From positions 124,001-188,000 of the forward strand of contig NZ_JOIU01000005.1 in assembly GCF_000720135.1 (NCBI RefSeq): a stretch of DNA of 64,000 nt. The letters run 5' to 3'. Origin of the DNA: Streptomyces sp. NRRL S-1022 (GTDB lineage Bacteria > Actinomycetota > Actinomycetes > Streptomycetales > Streptomycetaceae). Under the pieces are notes generated by a model that saw only the letters and a program-made list of their open reading frames with translations, had not been told where the DNA came from and did no database searches. Of this stretch, positions 24,987-33,594 are shown in pieces. Made by a program: the position numbers and the translations under genes. Position 1 is the first letter of the stretch. Every line of letters starts with the position of its first letter.

Positions 24987-26054
24987 TCAATAGTTCAGGC
25001 GGACCCGGCTGTGATCGCCGACGACCAGCTGGTGGCCGCGCGGCGCGGGGCCGGCCGGGGAGACCTCCACGTCCTTGCCGATGAGCGAGTTCTGGATCCG
25101 GCTCACCCCGCTGATGGAGGAGCGTTCCATCACGATCGAGTACTCGATCTCGGTGTGGTCCAGCCGGCAGCCGGCCCCGACCGAGGTGAACGGTCCGACG
25201 TAGCTGTCCGCGACGACCGTGCCCGGGCCGATGGACACCGGGCCCACCACCCGGGACCGGATGACGACCGCGTCCTCGGCGATGTCCAGCCGGCCGACGA
25301 CCTCGCTCTCGTCGTCCACGCTGCCGTCCATCCGGGGGACGATGTTCTCCAGGACCATGCGGTTGCACTCCAGCATGTCCTCGACCCGCCCGGTGTCCTT
25401 CCAGTAACCGGAGATGGTGTGCGAGCTGACATCCGCCTGCTGGAGGATCAGGTTCTGGATCGCTTCCGTGATCTCCAGCTCGCCCCGCTCGCTGGGCCGC
25501 AGTCGTGCCACGATCCGGTGGACGAGCGGGGTGAACATGTAGATCCCGACCAGGGCGAGATCGCTCCTGGGCTCCCTCGGCTTCTCCTCCACCCTGACCA
25601 CCCGGCCGCCCTCGTCCAGTTCGGCGACGCCGAACTCCGAGGGGTTGGCGACCTTGGTCAGCAGCAGCTGCGCGTCCGGGCGCCGGGCGAGGAACTCGGC
25701 GACGAAGCCGCGGATGCCGTCGATGACGAAGTTGTCGCCGAGGTACATGAGGAAGTCGTCGTCCCCGAGGAACTCACGGGCGATCAGCACGCAGTGCGCC
25801 AGGCCCAGCGGGGCTTCCTGCGGGATGTAGGTGACCGACAGACCGAACCGCGACCCGTCACCCACCGCGCGCCGCACCTCCGCGCCCGTCTCGCCGACGA
25901 TGATCCCGACCTCGCGGATGCCGCTGTCCCGGATCGCCTCCAGGCCGTAGAACAGCACCGGCTTGTTGCCGATCGGTACGAGTTGCTTGGCGGAGGTGTG
26001 GGTGATGGGCCGCAGCCGCGAGCCGGTACCACCGGCCAGGACCAGGGCCTTCAC
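24987..26054 (-). CDS. Glucose-1-phosphate thymidylyltransferase (long, StrD type)
   Basis: 355 residues. Nucleotidyltransferase motif KALVLAGGTGSRLRPITHTS, then KPVLFYGLEAI, YLGDNFVIDGI and EKPREP; the C-terminal third is a left-handed beta-helix (repeats such as AEDAVVIRSRVVGPVSIGPG). This long form is typical of antibiotic deoxysugar pathways rather than RmlA of cell-wall rhamnose. It makes TDP-glucose from glucose-1-phosphate and dTTP. The GTG start overlaps the 4,6-dehydratase stop (GTGA), so the two are coupled. Confidence 0.92.
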   Translation of the reverse strand: MKALVLAGGTGSRLRPITHTSAKQLVPIGNKPVLFYGLEAIRDSGIREVGIIVGETGAEVRRAVGDGSRFGLSVTYIPQEAPLGLAHCVLIAREFLGDDDFLMYLGDNFVIDGIRGFVAEFLARRPDAQLLLTKVANPSEFGVAELDEGGRVVRVEEKPREPRSDLALVGIYMFTPLVHRIVARLRPSERGELEITEAIQNLILQQADVSSHTISGYWKDTGRVEDMLECNRMVLENIVPRMDGSVDDESEVVGRLDIAEDAVVIRSRVVGPVSIGPGTVVADSYVGPFTSVGAGCRLDHTEIEYSIVMERSSISGVSRIQNSLIGKDVEVSPAGPAPRGHQLVVGDHSRVRLNY

Positions 26055-27094
26055 CGGGCACCGGCCCCGGACGGCGACCAGGCGCGCTCCTCCGCCACCG
26101 GGCGGCGCTCCAGCAGCGGCGCCCACCAGCCGGGGTTGTCGCGGTACCAGCGGATGGTCTCCCGCAGCCCCTCCTCGAATGCGACGGCCGGCTGCCAGCC
26201 CAGGGTCTGCCTGATCCGGCCGGAGTCCAGCAGGTACCGCCGGTCGTGGCCCGGCCGGTCCGCCACCGTGGTCTGCAGCGATTCGGGCAGCCCGAGCTCG
26301 TCGAGGACCAGGTCGGCGATCTGCTGAACGCTCGCCTCCACCCCGGTGCCGACGTGGTAGGTCAGTCCGGGCTCGCCGTCGGTGAGCACCGCGTCGATCG
26401 CACGGCAGTGGTCCTCGACGTGGATCCACTCCCGCCGGTTGTGCCGGGAGGCGTAGACCGGCAGGCTCAGGCCGCGCAGCGCGTTGGTCACGAACAGCGG
26501 GACGACCTTCTCCGGGAACTGGTAAGGCCCGTAGTTGTTGGCGCAGTTGGTGATGGTGACCGGCAGGCCGAAGGTCTCGTGGTAGGCGCGCACCGCGTGA
26601 TCGGCCCCGGCCTTGCTGGCGTTGTACGGGGTGCGGGGCCGGTACGGGGTCTCCTCGTGGAAGGCCTCCGTGCTGTCGAGGGCCAGGTCCCCGTACACCT
26701 CGCAGGTGGAGACGTGGTGGAACCGGTCGACCCCGGCGTCCAGGCACGCGTGGAGCAGCGCCTGCGTGCCGAGCACGTTGGTCCGGAAGAACCTGCCGGG
26801 GTCGAGGACGGCGAGGCTGTTGTGCGACTCGGCGGCGAAGTTCACCACCACCTGCACCCGGTACTCGCGCAGGATCTCGGTCATCCGGGCGCCGTCGGCG
26901 ATGTCCGCCCGGACGAACACCACGTCGTCGCGCACCGCCGCCAGGTTCTCCTGGTTGCCGGCGTAGGTCAGCGCGTCGAGGGCGACGACGGTGTCGCCGG
27001 CATGTGTCCGGCGCCAGTAGTGGACGAAGTTGGCGCCGATGAAGCCCGCCGCGCCGGTGACGAGCACAGTCCGGGCCGGGAGGGCACGGTGCAT
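26051..27094 (-). CDS. dTDP-glucose 4,6-dehydratase
   Basis: 347 residues from ATG 27094. NAD-binding motif VLVTGAAGFIGANFVHYW, the catalytic segment STCEVYGDLALD, then the Tyr/Lys pair TPYNASKAGADHAVRAY and NNYGPYQFPEKVVPLF. It converts TDP-glucose to TDP-4-keto-6-deoxyglucose, the common precursor of deoxysugars. It is second in the sugar part of the PKS operon, after a small protein gene and before the thymidylyltransferase, which it overlaps by 4 bp. Confidence 0.93.
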   Translation of the reverse strand: MHRALPARTVLVTGAAGFIGANFVHYWRRTHAGDTVVALDALTYAGNQENLAAVRDDVVFVRADIADGARMTEILREYRVQVVVNFAAESHNSLAVLDPGRFFRTNVLGTQALLHACLDAGVDRFHHVSTCEVYGDLALDSTEAFHEETPYRPRTPYNASKAGADHAVRAYHETFGLPVTITNCANNYGPYQFPEKVVPLFVTNALRGLSLPVYASRHNRREWIHVEDHCRAIDAVLTDGEPGLTYHVGTGVEASVQQIADLVLDELGLPESLQTTVADRPGHDRRYLLDSGRIRQTLGWQPAVAFEEGLRETIRWYRDNPGWWAPLLERRPVAEERAWSPSGAGAR

Positions 27095-27120
27095 CACAGA
27101 GCTTCTCTCTCCTCGGGTCG

Positions 27121-27339
27121 TCAGGTCGGCCACTGCATCTCCCGGCGCAGTTCGTCGAACAGCCAGCGCTCGGCCGCGGTCACCGAACCGCCGGGGACCA
27201 GTCGCTCCGGTGAGCCCGACGGGGGTTCCGTCAGGACGGGCTCGCCGGGGTTCTGCGGAGGGACGGGGACGTATATCGCGCCCAGTGCCTTGAGTCCCTC
27301 GTACACGGTCAGCAGCAGCGCACGCACCAGGCTGGGCAT
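27121..27339 (-). CDS. Small protein, DUF6059-like
   Basis: 72 residues, with a good AGGAG ribosome site before its ATG. It opens with an amphipathic or membrane-seeking helix (ALLLTVYEGLKALGAIYVPV), then a Pro-rich stretch and the pattern SPERLVPGGSVTAAERWLFDEL. This resembles small Streptomyces proteins I recall as DUF6059; the label is from memory and uncertain. It lies in the PKS operon between an ABM monooxygenase (31-bp gap) and the 4,6-dehydratase (26-bp gap). Its function is unknown. Confidence 0.6.
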   Translation of the reverse strand: MPSLVRALLLTVYEGLKALGAIYVPVPPQNPGEPVLTEPPSGSPERLVPGGSVTAAERWLFDELRREMQWPT

Positions 27340-27370
27340 CGCCGGACTCCTTTCTCGTCGCGAAGCGGCG

Positions 27371-27703
27371 TCAGGCCTGTCCGGGAGCCGCGAAGGCCGC
27401 GCGCACCTGGTAGATCCCGTAGTGCCGGCTGCCGCCCCGGTCCTGGTACCGACGCAGCGGCGAGGTCTGCTTGCGGTGCGCCGCCCCCTGCTCCCAGGCC
27501 TGGAACGACTGGGCGTCCTTCCAGTAGCTCAGGACGGCGAAGGAGCCGCTCTCGCCGTCGAGGGCCGACTGCAGCAGCTCGCTGCGCAGCAGACCGGGCA
27601 CCTTGCCCAGGTCCTCGTTGATGTGGTGGAAGGCCGCCTCCAGCGGGGCGTCCCCCTCTTCGGGCGCCCGGCAGTAGACGATCACCCGGACCTCGCCGCT
27701 CAT
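27371..27703 (-). CDS. ABM-domain monooxygenase 2
   Basis: 110 residues with the antibiotic-biosynthesis-monooxygenase fold: VRVIVYCRAPEEGDAP start, PGLLRSELLQS, SFAVLSYWKDAQSFQAWEQ (the conserved W-x5-F-x2-W pattern). Such cofactor-free enzymes (ActVA-6, TcmH, PdmH type) oxidise phenols or anthrones to quinones. It is coupled to a second, different ABM gene by an ATGA overlap. Twin ABM genes next to a ketoreductase are typical of pentangular-polyphenol clusters. Confidence 0.85.
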   Translation of the reverse strand: MSGEVRVIVYCRAPEEGDAPLEAAFHHINEDLGKVPGLLRSELLQSALDGESGSFAVLSYWKDAQSFQAWEQGAAHRKQTSPLRRYQDRGGSRHYGIYQVRAAFAAPGQA

Positions 27704-28032
27704 GCCTGCGCCGTCTCGGCCTTGGGCAGGTGGTAGACGGCCCGCATGGTGGCCATCGAGCCGCCCGAGCGGAAGGGGTGCAGCCGCTCACGGTGCTTGA
27801 CGTGCTGCTCGCTGTGCTCGAAGGCGCGGAAGCCGGGCTCGTCGGTCCAGTCGCTGATGATGTAGTAGACGTGCTCCTCCTCGGTGGAGCGCATCAGCCA
27901 CTGGCCGAGGTTGGCCGGGTCGGAGGTCACCGCGGTGCCGACCTCCCGCCAGGTCCGTTCGAAGTCCGCCGCCATGCCGGGGCGGGTCTCCACCCGCAGC
28001 AGGACCCGGAAGGGCTTCTCGGGGTGCGCCAT
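27700..28032 (-). CDS. ABM-domain monooxygenase 1
   Basis: 110 residues. FRVLLRVETRPGMAADFERTW, then YYIISDWTDEPGFRAFEHS and HVKHRERLHPFR. The fold is again ABM, but the sequence differs from its neighbour, so they probably catalyse different oxidations or one is a cyclase partner. It starts 1 bp before the ketoreductase stop region and its own stop overlaps the next ABM start. In pradimicin-type clusters an ABM quinone-forming enzyme works together with the ketoreductase and cyclases on the ACP-bound or free polyketide; by analogy the same complex may exist here. Confidence 0.85.
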   Translation of the reverse strand: MAHPEKPFRVLLRVETRPGMAADFERTWREVGTAVTSDPANLGQWLMRSTEEEHVYYIISDWTDEPGFRAFEHSEQHVKHRERLHPFRSGGSMATMRAVYHLPKAETAQA

Positions 28033-28033
28033 G

Positions 28034-28783
28034 TCAGATTCCTCCGTCGACGTGGATGATCTCGCCGGTCAGGTAGCTCGACCCGGAGTCGGCGAGGAAG
28101 ACGACCACCGAGGCGACCTCGGCGGGCAGGCCGAGCCGGCCGAGGGCGGTCATGTGGCGGTACCGCTGCTGGAGCGCCTCGTACTCCTCCGGCGTGAGCC
28201 TCGCCGCCTCCTCGGTGTCGATGACTCCGGGCGCGACGACGTTGACCCGGATGCCCCGGGGACCGAGCTCCTTCGCCATGGACCGGCTGAGCCCGATCAG
28301 GCCCGCCTTGGCGGCGGTGTAGTGGGCGCGCAGGGCGAGTCCGACGGTGGCCACCCGGGAACCGACGTTGATGACCGAGGGCTTCTCCGCGAGCAGCGGG
28401 AGCGCCTTCTGGGTGATCAGGAACGGGGCGGTGAGGTTGGCGCCGATGACGCGCTGCCACTCGTCCAGCGTCAGCTCGGCGAAGGGTATGTGGGAGATGA
28501 CGCCCGCGTTGTTGACGATGGTGTGGAGCGTGCCGTAGCGGGTCCGGCACTCGTCCAGCAGCCGGTCGACGTCCTCGGGCCGGCCGACGTCGGCCTTGAC
28601 CAGGTGGTGGTCGCCGGGCAGCGCCTTCAGCTCCCGGGCGAGGCTCTGGGCGTCCTCGGTGTCGTTGCGGTGGCAGGTGAGGACGTTGGCGCCGGCAGCG
28701 GCCATGGCCAGCACGATGGCCCGGCCGATGCCGCGGGTGCCGCCGGTGACGAGCACGTTCTGCCCGTCGAGAGACGGATTCAT
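28034..28783 (-). CDS. SDR polyketide ketoreductase
   Basis: 249 residues from ATG 28783 (GGAG upstream). NADPH motif VTGGTRGIGRAIV, NNAGV, Ser in INVGSRVA, and Tyr/Lys in HYTAAKAGLIGL; it ends HVDGGI. Being inside the PKS operon beside the cyclase and ABM genes, it is probably the ketoreductase acting on the nascent poly-beta-ketone, as PdmG does in pradimicin biosynthesis. It resembles the SDR at 8008-8745. Gap to the DUF1772 gene is 22 bp. Confidence 0.88.
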   Translation of the reverse strand: MNPSLDGQNVLVTGGTRGIGRAIVLAMAAAGANVLTCHRNDTEDAQSLARELKALPGDHHLVKADVGRPEDVDRLLDECRTRYGTLHTIVNNAGVISHIPFAELTLDEWQRVIGANLTAPFLITQKALPLLAEKPSVINVGSRVATVGLALRAHYTAAKAGLIGLSRSMAKELGPRGIRVNVVAPGVIDTEEAARLTPEEYEALQQRYRHMTALGRLGLPAEVASVVVFLADSGSSYLTGEIIHVDGGI

Positions 28784-28805
28784 GGTGTCTCCGTGAGGTG
28801 TGGGG

Positions 28806-29264
28806 TTACAGGGCGAGTGCCGCTGCGAGGGCGTTGGCCAGCAGCGCGGCGACCACGAGGGCGGTCCGGACGACGTTCCAGTTGCGCCATCGGACCCGGG
28901 GGTCGATCCGCTCCCAGTCGGGCGGTACGACACCCGGCTCCAGCGTTCCGACCCACTTGTTGATCGGGACGTTCTTGACGAGCGACACCACGATCGCGGC
29001 GAGGAGCAGCACGGCCGCGACGCCCTCGGGCCCGCGGGCCGGGCCGTCGGACAGCGCCGCCGCGGCGGTGTCCGCGAGCATCGCCGTGATCATGCAGATC
29101 GGCATGAACGGGTCGAACCTGGTGACCAGGAACTGGTGGACGGGGATGTAGCGGTCGACCGGGAGGCTGAGCAACAGCGGCGCGCCTCCCAGCGAGGCGA
29201 TCATCAGCCCGCCGGCCCCCATCCCACTGCCGATCAGGGCCAGGGGCAGCAGGATCTGGTTCAT
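28806..29264 (-). CDS. Anthrone-oxygenase-like membrane protein 1 (DUF1772)
   Basis: 152 residues with four hydrophobic segments: ILLPLALIGSGMGAGGLMIA, ICMITAMLADTAAAAL, VAAVLLLAAIVVSLV and the C-terminal ALVVAALLANALAAALAL. The conserved NVPINKW and RVRWRNWNVVR motifs are those of DUF1772/anthrone oxygenase proteins. Fungal relatives (HypC type) oxidise anthrones to anthraquinones. It lies between the aromatase/cyclase (ATGA overlap) and the ketoreductase. A second family member is at 40398-40853. Confidence 0.82.
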   Translation of the reverse strand: MNQILLPLALIGSGMGAGGLMIASLGGAPLLLSLPVDRYIPVHQFLVTRFDPFMPICMITAMLADTAAAALSDGPARGPEGVAAVLLLAAIVVSLVKNVPINKWVGTLEPGVVPPDWERIDPRVRWRNWNVVRTALVVAALLANALAAALAL

Positions 29265-29737
29265 CGGCCCGGCTCACCGGAGCGGCCGAGTGCCGCCTCC
29301 TCGACGAGCTTCTTGATCCTGGCCATCTGCACCTTGGTGTTCGCGTTCAGGTGTTCTGCCATCGCCGCGTCGTCGAACGGCATCTCGGGCCGTACGTGGA
29401 ACTCCTGCACCCAGCGCATCCGGACGCCGCCTTCGGCCTCCTGGTAGTCCCAGGAGATGTTCATGAACTCGAACGGTCCGGTCTCCACGCGGTGGGCCCG
29501 GACGGTGCGGGTACCGGGGTCCGGCTTGCGCAGCGAGACCCAGCTCCAGACCTTGCCGTCCTCGTCCGGGAGCATGGTCAGCCGGAAACGGACGGTCCCG
29601 TCCGGCGAGCGCTCCAGGATCTCGGCCGCCGCGTACTCGTCGAACAGCTGCGGCCAGGACTCGATGTCGTTGGTCATCTCCCACACCAGATCCAGGGGGG
29701 CGTCGATGACCACGGTGTTCTCGGTCCGCGCGGTCAT
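29261..29737 (-). CDS. SRPBCC aromatase/cyclase (TcmN-like single domain)
   Basis: 158 residues from ATG 29737; a GTG at 29743 overlapping the ACP stop (GTGA) is an alternative start. The helix-grip fold is clear: NTVVIDAPLDLVWEMTNDIE, SWPQLFDEYAAAEILER, ending with the long helix HLNANTKVQMARIKKLVE. Such enzymes fold and aromatise the first rings of the ACP-bound poly-beta-ketone. The monodomain form fits non-reducing first-ring cyclisation as in tetracenomycin and pentangular systems. Confidence 0.88.
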   Translation of the reverse strand: MTARTENTVVIDAPLDLVWEMTNDIESWPQLFDEYAAAEILERSPDGTVRFRLTMLPDEDGKVWSWVSLRKPDPGTRTVRAHRVETGPFEFMNISWDYQEAEGGVRMRWVQEFHVRPEMPFDDAAMAEHLNANTKVQMARIKKLVEEAALGRSGEPGR

Positions 29738-29739
29738 GG

Positions 29740-29997
29740 TCACGCTCCCGTCGGCAGGTGGCTGTCGATGTACTCCAGGACGGCCCGCGGGGTGGTCATG
29801 AACTCGATGTGGTCGTCCGGGATCGGCACGCCCAGCTGGTTCTGGATCCGGGTCGCGAGCTCCAGCATCGCGAGCGAGTCGTAGCCGAGGCTGCTGAACT
29901 GCGTGTCCAGCACGGCGCCGTCGAGGTCGGCCGACTCGTCGACGCCCGCCGCCTCCTGGAGCATGGTCTTGAGTTCGTCGAGAGTGAGAGCACTCAT
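29740..29997 (-). CDS. Acyl carrier protein of the minimal PKS
   Basis: 85 residues, Ser for phosphopantetheine in LGYDSLAMLEL (about residue 41). It starts 47 bp after the KS-beta stop, the classical KS-alpha, KS-beta, ACP order, and its own stop overlaps the cyclase start region. It carries the growing poly-beta-ketone. Confidence 0.93.
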   Translation of the reverse strand: MSALTLDELKTMLQEAAGVDESADLDGAVLDTQFSSLGYDSLAMLELATRIQNQLGVPIPDDHIEFMTTPRAVLEYIDSHLPTGA

Positions 29998-30044
29998 GTG
30001 TCATGCCTCCGTTTTCACAGTGGTGGTGCTGCTGTGCCGGCCGC

Positions 30045-31298
30045 TCAGCCGGCCAGGCGCACGACGGCGACGGCGTTGAACCCGCCGTGCCCGCGTGCGA
30101 TGACCATGGCGCTCCGCAGCGCGGTCTCGCGCGGCTGATCGGTGACCAGGTCCAGCTCGTGCGCGTCGGCCGGGTGCTTGACGTGGACGGTGGGCGGCAC
30201 GACCTGGTCGCGCAGCGCCAGCAGGGCACCCGCGGTGTCGAGCGCGCCGGCCCCCGCGTAGAGCCGGCCGGTCATGGTCTTGGGCACCGTCACCGGAACC
30301 CCCCGCGGGCCGAAGAGCTCGGCCAGCGCCCGCGACTCCTGGCGGTCCCTCTCCGCGGTGCCGTGCCCGTCCGCGAAGACGACGTCGACGTCCTCGGGCC
30401 GCATCCGCGCGTCGGCGAGGGCGGCACGCGCGCAGCGGGCCAGCGTGGGCGGACGTCCCGAGCCGGGGCGCGGGTCGAACGAGGCCGCGTAACCGGCGAG
30501 TTCACCGTAGGGACGGTCGACACCGCGGGCCCGTGCGGTGTCCGCGTTCTCCAGTACCAGGATCGCGCCGCCCTCGCCGGGCACGAAGCCTGAGGCACCG
30601 GTGTCGAACGGCAGGTAGGCGCGGGCCGGATCGTTCACCGTGCTGAGGTTCCCGGTGGGCAGCTGCGAGACGAACCCGGCCGGCGACAGGGACGAGTCGC
30701 TCCCGCCCGTCACCACCAGACGGGTGCCGTCGCGGACCACCCGGCGGGCCTGCCCCAGTGCGTCCAGGCCGCCCGCCTGCTCGCTGACCACCACACCGCA
30801 CGGCCCGCGCATCCCGTGGCCGATGGAGATCTGTCCGGTGGTCGCGGCGTAGAACCAGGCGATGGACATGTACGGGCTGACGTCCTTGGGGCCGCCGCGC
30901 CACAGCTTCTGCAGCTCGCGCTGGCCGAACTCGGCGCCGCCGGCGGCGTTCGCGGTGATCACCCCGAGCTCGTACTCCGGGAGCTGCGACAGGTCCACGG
31001 CCGCGTCGTCCAGGGCCATGCCGGTGGCGGCCAGGGCGAAGTGACTCATCCGGGACGTCTCCACGACGATCCGGGCCGACAAGCGCTCACCCGGGTCGAA
31101 GTCTTCGACCTCACCGGCGAGTTGGGACGGGTAGGAGCGGGCGTCGAAGCTGCGGACCGTGTCGATGCCGCTCTTGCCGGCCAGGGTGGCGGCCCACCAG
31201 TCCTCGGTGCCGTTCCCGTTCGGCGCCACGACACCGATCCCGGTGAAGACCGCTTTGGCGCGGCCGTCGCCGCTCCGCCGTGCCTGCGACGCGTTCAT
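30045..31298 (-). CDS. Ketosynthase beta / chain-length factor
   Basis: 417 residues. It is a KAS-like protein in which the active Cys is replaced by Gln ([13 protein letters not shown]), the mark of chain-length factors. It retains the KS scaffold ([20 protein letters not shown], ending [13 protein letters not shown]). It forms the heterodimer with KS-alpha, decarboxylates malonyl-ACP and gates chain length. The ATG overlaps the KS-alpha stop (ATGA), ensuring equal translation. The chain length cannot be read with confidence by eye. Confidence 0.93.
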   Translation of the reverse strand: MNASQARRSGDGRAKAVFTGIGVVAPNGNGTEDWWAATLAGKSGIDTVRSFDARSYPSQLAGEVEDFDPGERLSARIVVETSRMSHFALAATGMALDDAAVDLSQLPEYELGVITANAAGGAEFGQRELQKLWRGGPKDVSPYMSIAWFYAATTGQISIGHGMRGPCGVVVSEQAGGLDALGQARRVVRDGTRLVVTGGSDSSLSPAGFVSQLPTGNLSTVNDPARAYLPFDTGASGFVPGEGGAILVLENADTARARGVDRPYGELAGYAASFDPRPGSGRPPTLARCARAALADARMRPEDVDVVFADGHGTAERDRQESRALAELFGPRGVPVTVPKTMTGRLYAGAGALDTAGALLALRDQVVPPTVHVKHPADAHELDLVTDQPRETALRSAMVIARGHGGFNAVAVVRLAG

Positions 31299-32566
31299 GC
31301 CGCCGCCTTGCCGGGTGCGGCCATCACGATCGCGCTCTGGAACCCGCCGAACCCGCTGCCCACCGAGAGCGCCGTGGAGATCTTCTGCTCACGCGCGGTC
31401 AGGGGTACGTAGTCCAGGTCGCACTCGGGGTCGCGCTCGTGGAGATTGGCCGTCGGGGGAACCACGTCGTGCTCGATCGCCAGCGCGCAGGCCGCCACCT
31501 CGATGGATCCGATGGCGCCCAGGGAGTGGCCGATCATCGACTTGATGGAGCTCATCGGAACCTCGAAGGCCCGGTTTCCCAGGCTCGTCTTGACCGCCGC
31601 CGTCTCGTGCCGGTCGTTCTGCCGGGTGCCGGACCCGTGGGCGTTGACGTAGTCGATGTCCTCCGGGTCCAGCCGGGCCTGGTTCAGGGCGACGGTGATC
31701 GCCTCCGCCATCTCGCGGCCGTCCGCGCGCAGGCCGGTCATGTGGAAGCCGTTGGCGCGGGTGGCGTAACCGAGGATGCGTGCGTAGACGTGGGCACCCC
31801 GGCGCCTGGCGTCGTCGGCGTTCTCCAGCACGAACATCGCGGCGCCCTCGCCCAGGACGAGGCCCCGGCGGTCCCGGTCGAAGGGCCGGCAGGCGCCTTC
31901 GGGGTCGTCGTTGTAGGTGGAGGTGGCCTTGATCGCGTCGAAGCACGCCATGGTGATCGGTGAGATCGGCGCGTCGGCGGATCCGGCCAGCACGACGTCC
32001 GCGCTGCCCTCGGCCAGCAGCCCGGCGGCGTACCCCAGGGCGTCGATGCCCGAGGTGCAGCCGGAGGAGACCACCGAGGCCGGGCCCTCGGCGCCGGCCC
32101 GCCACGCCACCTCGGCGGCGATCGAGCTGGGCACCAGGTAGTTGTAGAGCTGGGGGACGGCGAAGGTGTGGTCCACGGTCCACTGCCGGCCGTCGTCGCT
32201 GAGGACCCGGTACTCCTCCTCCAGCCCGGTGGTGCAGCCGACCGCGTTGCCCACGGTCACGGCGACCCGCCCGGGATCCAGGCCGGCGAGGTCGAGCCCG
32301 CTGTCGGCCATCGCCTCGTCCATCGCCACGGCCGCGAACTGCGCGGCCCGGTCCATGCGGCGCCCGTCCTGCGGCGTCAGCCCGTGGGCGGCCGGGTCGA
32401 AGTCGATCTCGGCCGCCACCTGGCAGCGGAACCCGGCCGGGTCGAACAGGGTGACCCGGCGGGTGGCCGTCCCGCCGGAGACGATGCGGTCCCAGAACGG
32501 GTCACGGCCCGGCCCTCCGGGGGCCATGACGCCGATCCCGGTGATCGCGACATCCATCGCCCTCAT
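31295..32566 (-). CDS. Ketosynthase alpha of the type II PKS
   Basis: 423 residues. The catalytic Cys is in [14 protein letters not shown], with the two His in [11 protein letters not shown] and [14 protein letters not shown]. It performs the iterative Claisen condensations on malonyl-ACP. Its ATG overlaps the cupin stop and its stop overlaps the KS-beta start. Together with the ACP this is the minimal PKS. All active residues are intact. Confidence 0.95.
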   Translation of the reverse strand: MRAMDVAITGIGVMAPGGPGRDPFWDRIVSGGTATRRVTLFDPAGFRCQVAAEIDFDPAAHGLTPQDGRRMDRAAQFAAVAMDEAMADSGLDLAGLDPGRVAVTVGNAVGCTTGLEEEYRVLSDDGRQWTVDHTFAVPQLYNYLVPSSIAAEVAWRAGAEGPASVVSSGCTSGIDALGYAAGLLAEGSADVVLAGSADAPISPITMACFDAIKATSTYNDDPEGACRPFDRDRRGLVLGEGAAMFVLENADDARRRGAHVYARILGYATRANGFHMTGLRADGREMAEAITVALNQARLDPEDIDYVNAHGSGTRQNDRHETAAVKTSLGNRAFEVPMSSIKSMIGHSLGAIGSIEVAACALAIEHDVVPPTANLHERDPECDLDYVPLTAREQKISTALSVGSGFGGFQSAIVMAAPGKAAA

Positions 32567-33003
32567 GCGTCCGCCCCGACGGGGCCGCCGACCTGGGGCG
32601 CCGCGGCGTCCTCGTGGCCGGGCAGGAACTCGGTGTCCACATGGCCCAGTTCGGGCTTGGGCGCCAGGGGGCCCAGGTGGAAGACGGCCTGCGCCTGGAC
32701 GGTGCCGGTGTTCACCAGACGGTGCCGCAGGCCGACCGGCACCAGGGCCGAGTCGCCCGGGTGCAGCTCCAGCGTCGTGCCGTCGATGGTGAGGCTCACT
32801 ATCCCGCGGACCAGGTGCACGAACTCCTCGGAGTACGGGTGGTAGTGCTCGCACACGTACTCGCCCGCCTCCAGGGTGACCGTCCCCATGAATCCCGAGG
32901 TGGCGCCGACCGTCAGCGGGCTGAGCAGGACGCGGACGTCCCCTCCCCGGCGCAGGTTCGGTGTCACGTCGGTGACGGCGACCTTCTTCACTTCAGCACT
33001 CAC
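32563..33003 (-). CDS. Cupin-domain protein (TcmJ-like)
   Basis: 146 residues from a GTG that overlaps the stop of the TcmI-like gene (GTGA). The metal-binding cupin motifs are [17 protein letters not shown] and [14 protein letters not shown]. TcmJ-type cupins accompany the minimal PKS in tetracenomycin and pentangular clusters and improve cyclisation or quinone formation. It is coupled to KS-alpha. Confidence 0.88.
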   Translation of the reverse strand: MSAEVKKVAVTDVTPNLRRGGDVRVLLSPLTVGATSGFMGTVTLEAGEYVCEHYHPYSEEFVHLVRGIVSLTIDGTTLELHPGDSALVPVGLRHRLVNTGTVQAQAVFHLGPLAPKPELGHVDTEFLPGHEDAAAPQVGGPVGADA

Positions 33004-33323
33004 CGCTTGTTCTCCCAGGTGTAGAACGGGCTGGCCATGGCGTCCTTCGGCTCCTTCCACGCCGGGTCGTACGGCCGGATGTGCCGCGCGAGCCTGAGGT
33101 GGATGTCCTCGTAGAGCGGGTGGCTGCGGGCCCGGTAGAGGTTGGGGGTGACGTCCTGGTCCCCCTCCACGAGGTGGAAGTACAGGTCGTGGAAGCGCCA
33201 CAGCGAACGCCGGGACACCCCGATCAGGTGCGGCAGTTCGGAAGCGTCCGACTCCGCGAAGATCTCCGCGACGGAATCCGCCTGCGACGGATCCATCCGG
33301 GCGACGATCAGGTTCTGGTACAC
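33000..33323 (-). CDS. TcmI-family polyketide cyclase
   Basis: 107 residues from GTG 33323 (GGGGAGGAC upstream), the usual TcmI length. Sequence marks: LIVARMDPSQADSVAEIFAE, LWRFHDLYFHLVEG and ARHIRPYDPAWKEP. TcmI-type enzymes close the later rings of tetracenomycin and pentangular polyketides. It is the first gene of the 16-gene PKS operon, behind SARP box D, 131 bp upstream. Confidence 0.9.
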   Translation of the reverse strand: MYQNLIVARMDPSQADSVAEIFAESDASELPHLIGVSRRSLWRFHDLYFHLVEGDQDVTPNLYRARSHPLYEDIHLRLARHIRPYDPAWKEPKDAMASPFYTWENKR

Positions 33324-33453
33324 GGGTCCTCCCCGAGTCGGACGGTGTGCGGTGGCGGGGCGTGCCGGGGATCCGGCCGGCCGCGCCACGCCGTTGTGTC
33401 ACGGCCGGTTCGATCACGGGGCAGGCCCTCGGTGCACCAGACTCGGCGACTTC

Positions 33454-33482
33454 GCTGGACGCGGGCTGGCGAGCGGCTGGCA
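33454..33482 (-). promoter_or_regulatory. SARP-type box D upstream of the PKS operon (three repeats)
   Basis: On the plus strand GCTGGAC (33454-33460), GCTGGCG (33465-33471) and GCTGGCA (33476-33482) repeat every 11 bp; on the minus strand they read GTCCAGC-like toward the TcmI gene at 33323. A weak -10-like GACTC element lies about 9 nt beyond the proximal repeat. Confidence 0.8.
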
Positions 33483-33499
33483 CCCCTGTGGGAGCGGCT

Positions 33500-33517
33500 G
33501 TCCAGCCGCCCGCTAGC
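33500..33517 (+). promoter_or_regulatory. SARP-type box E upstream of the acyltransferase gene
   Basis: GTCCAGC (33500-33506), CGCC spacer, CGCTAGC (33511-33517). It reads toward the acyltransferase at 33595 (77 bp) and has the same GTCCAGC-N4-CGCTAG form as box H. Confidence 0.65.
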
Positions 33518-33594
33518 GGACCGAGACCCGGCCGCCCCATGGTTCGGTGCGGCGTCCGCCCCCAGGGCGCCCGACCTTGCCACGGGAGGCGTCC

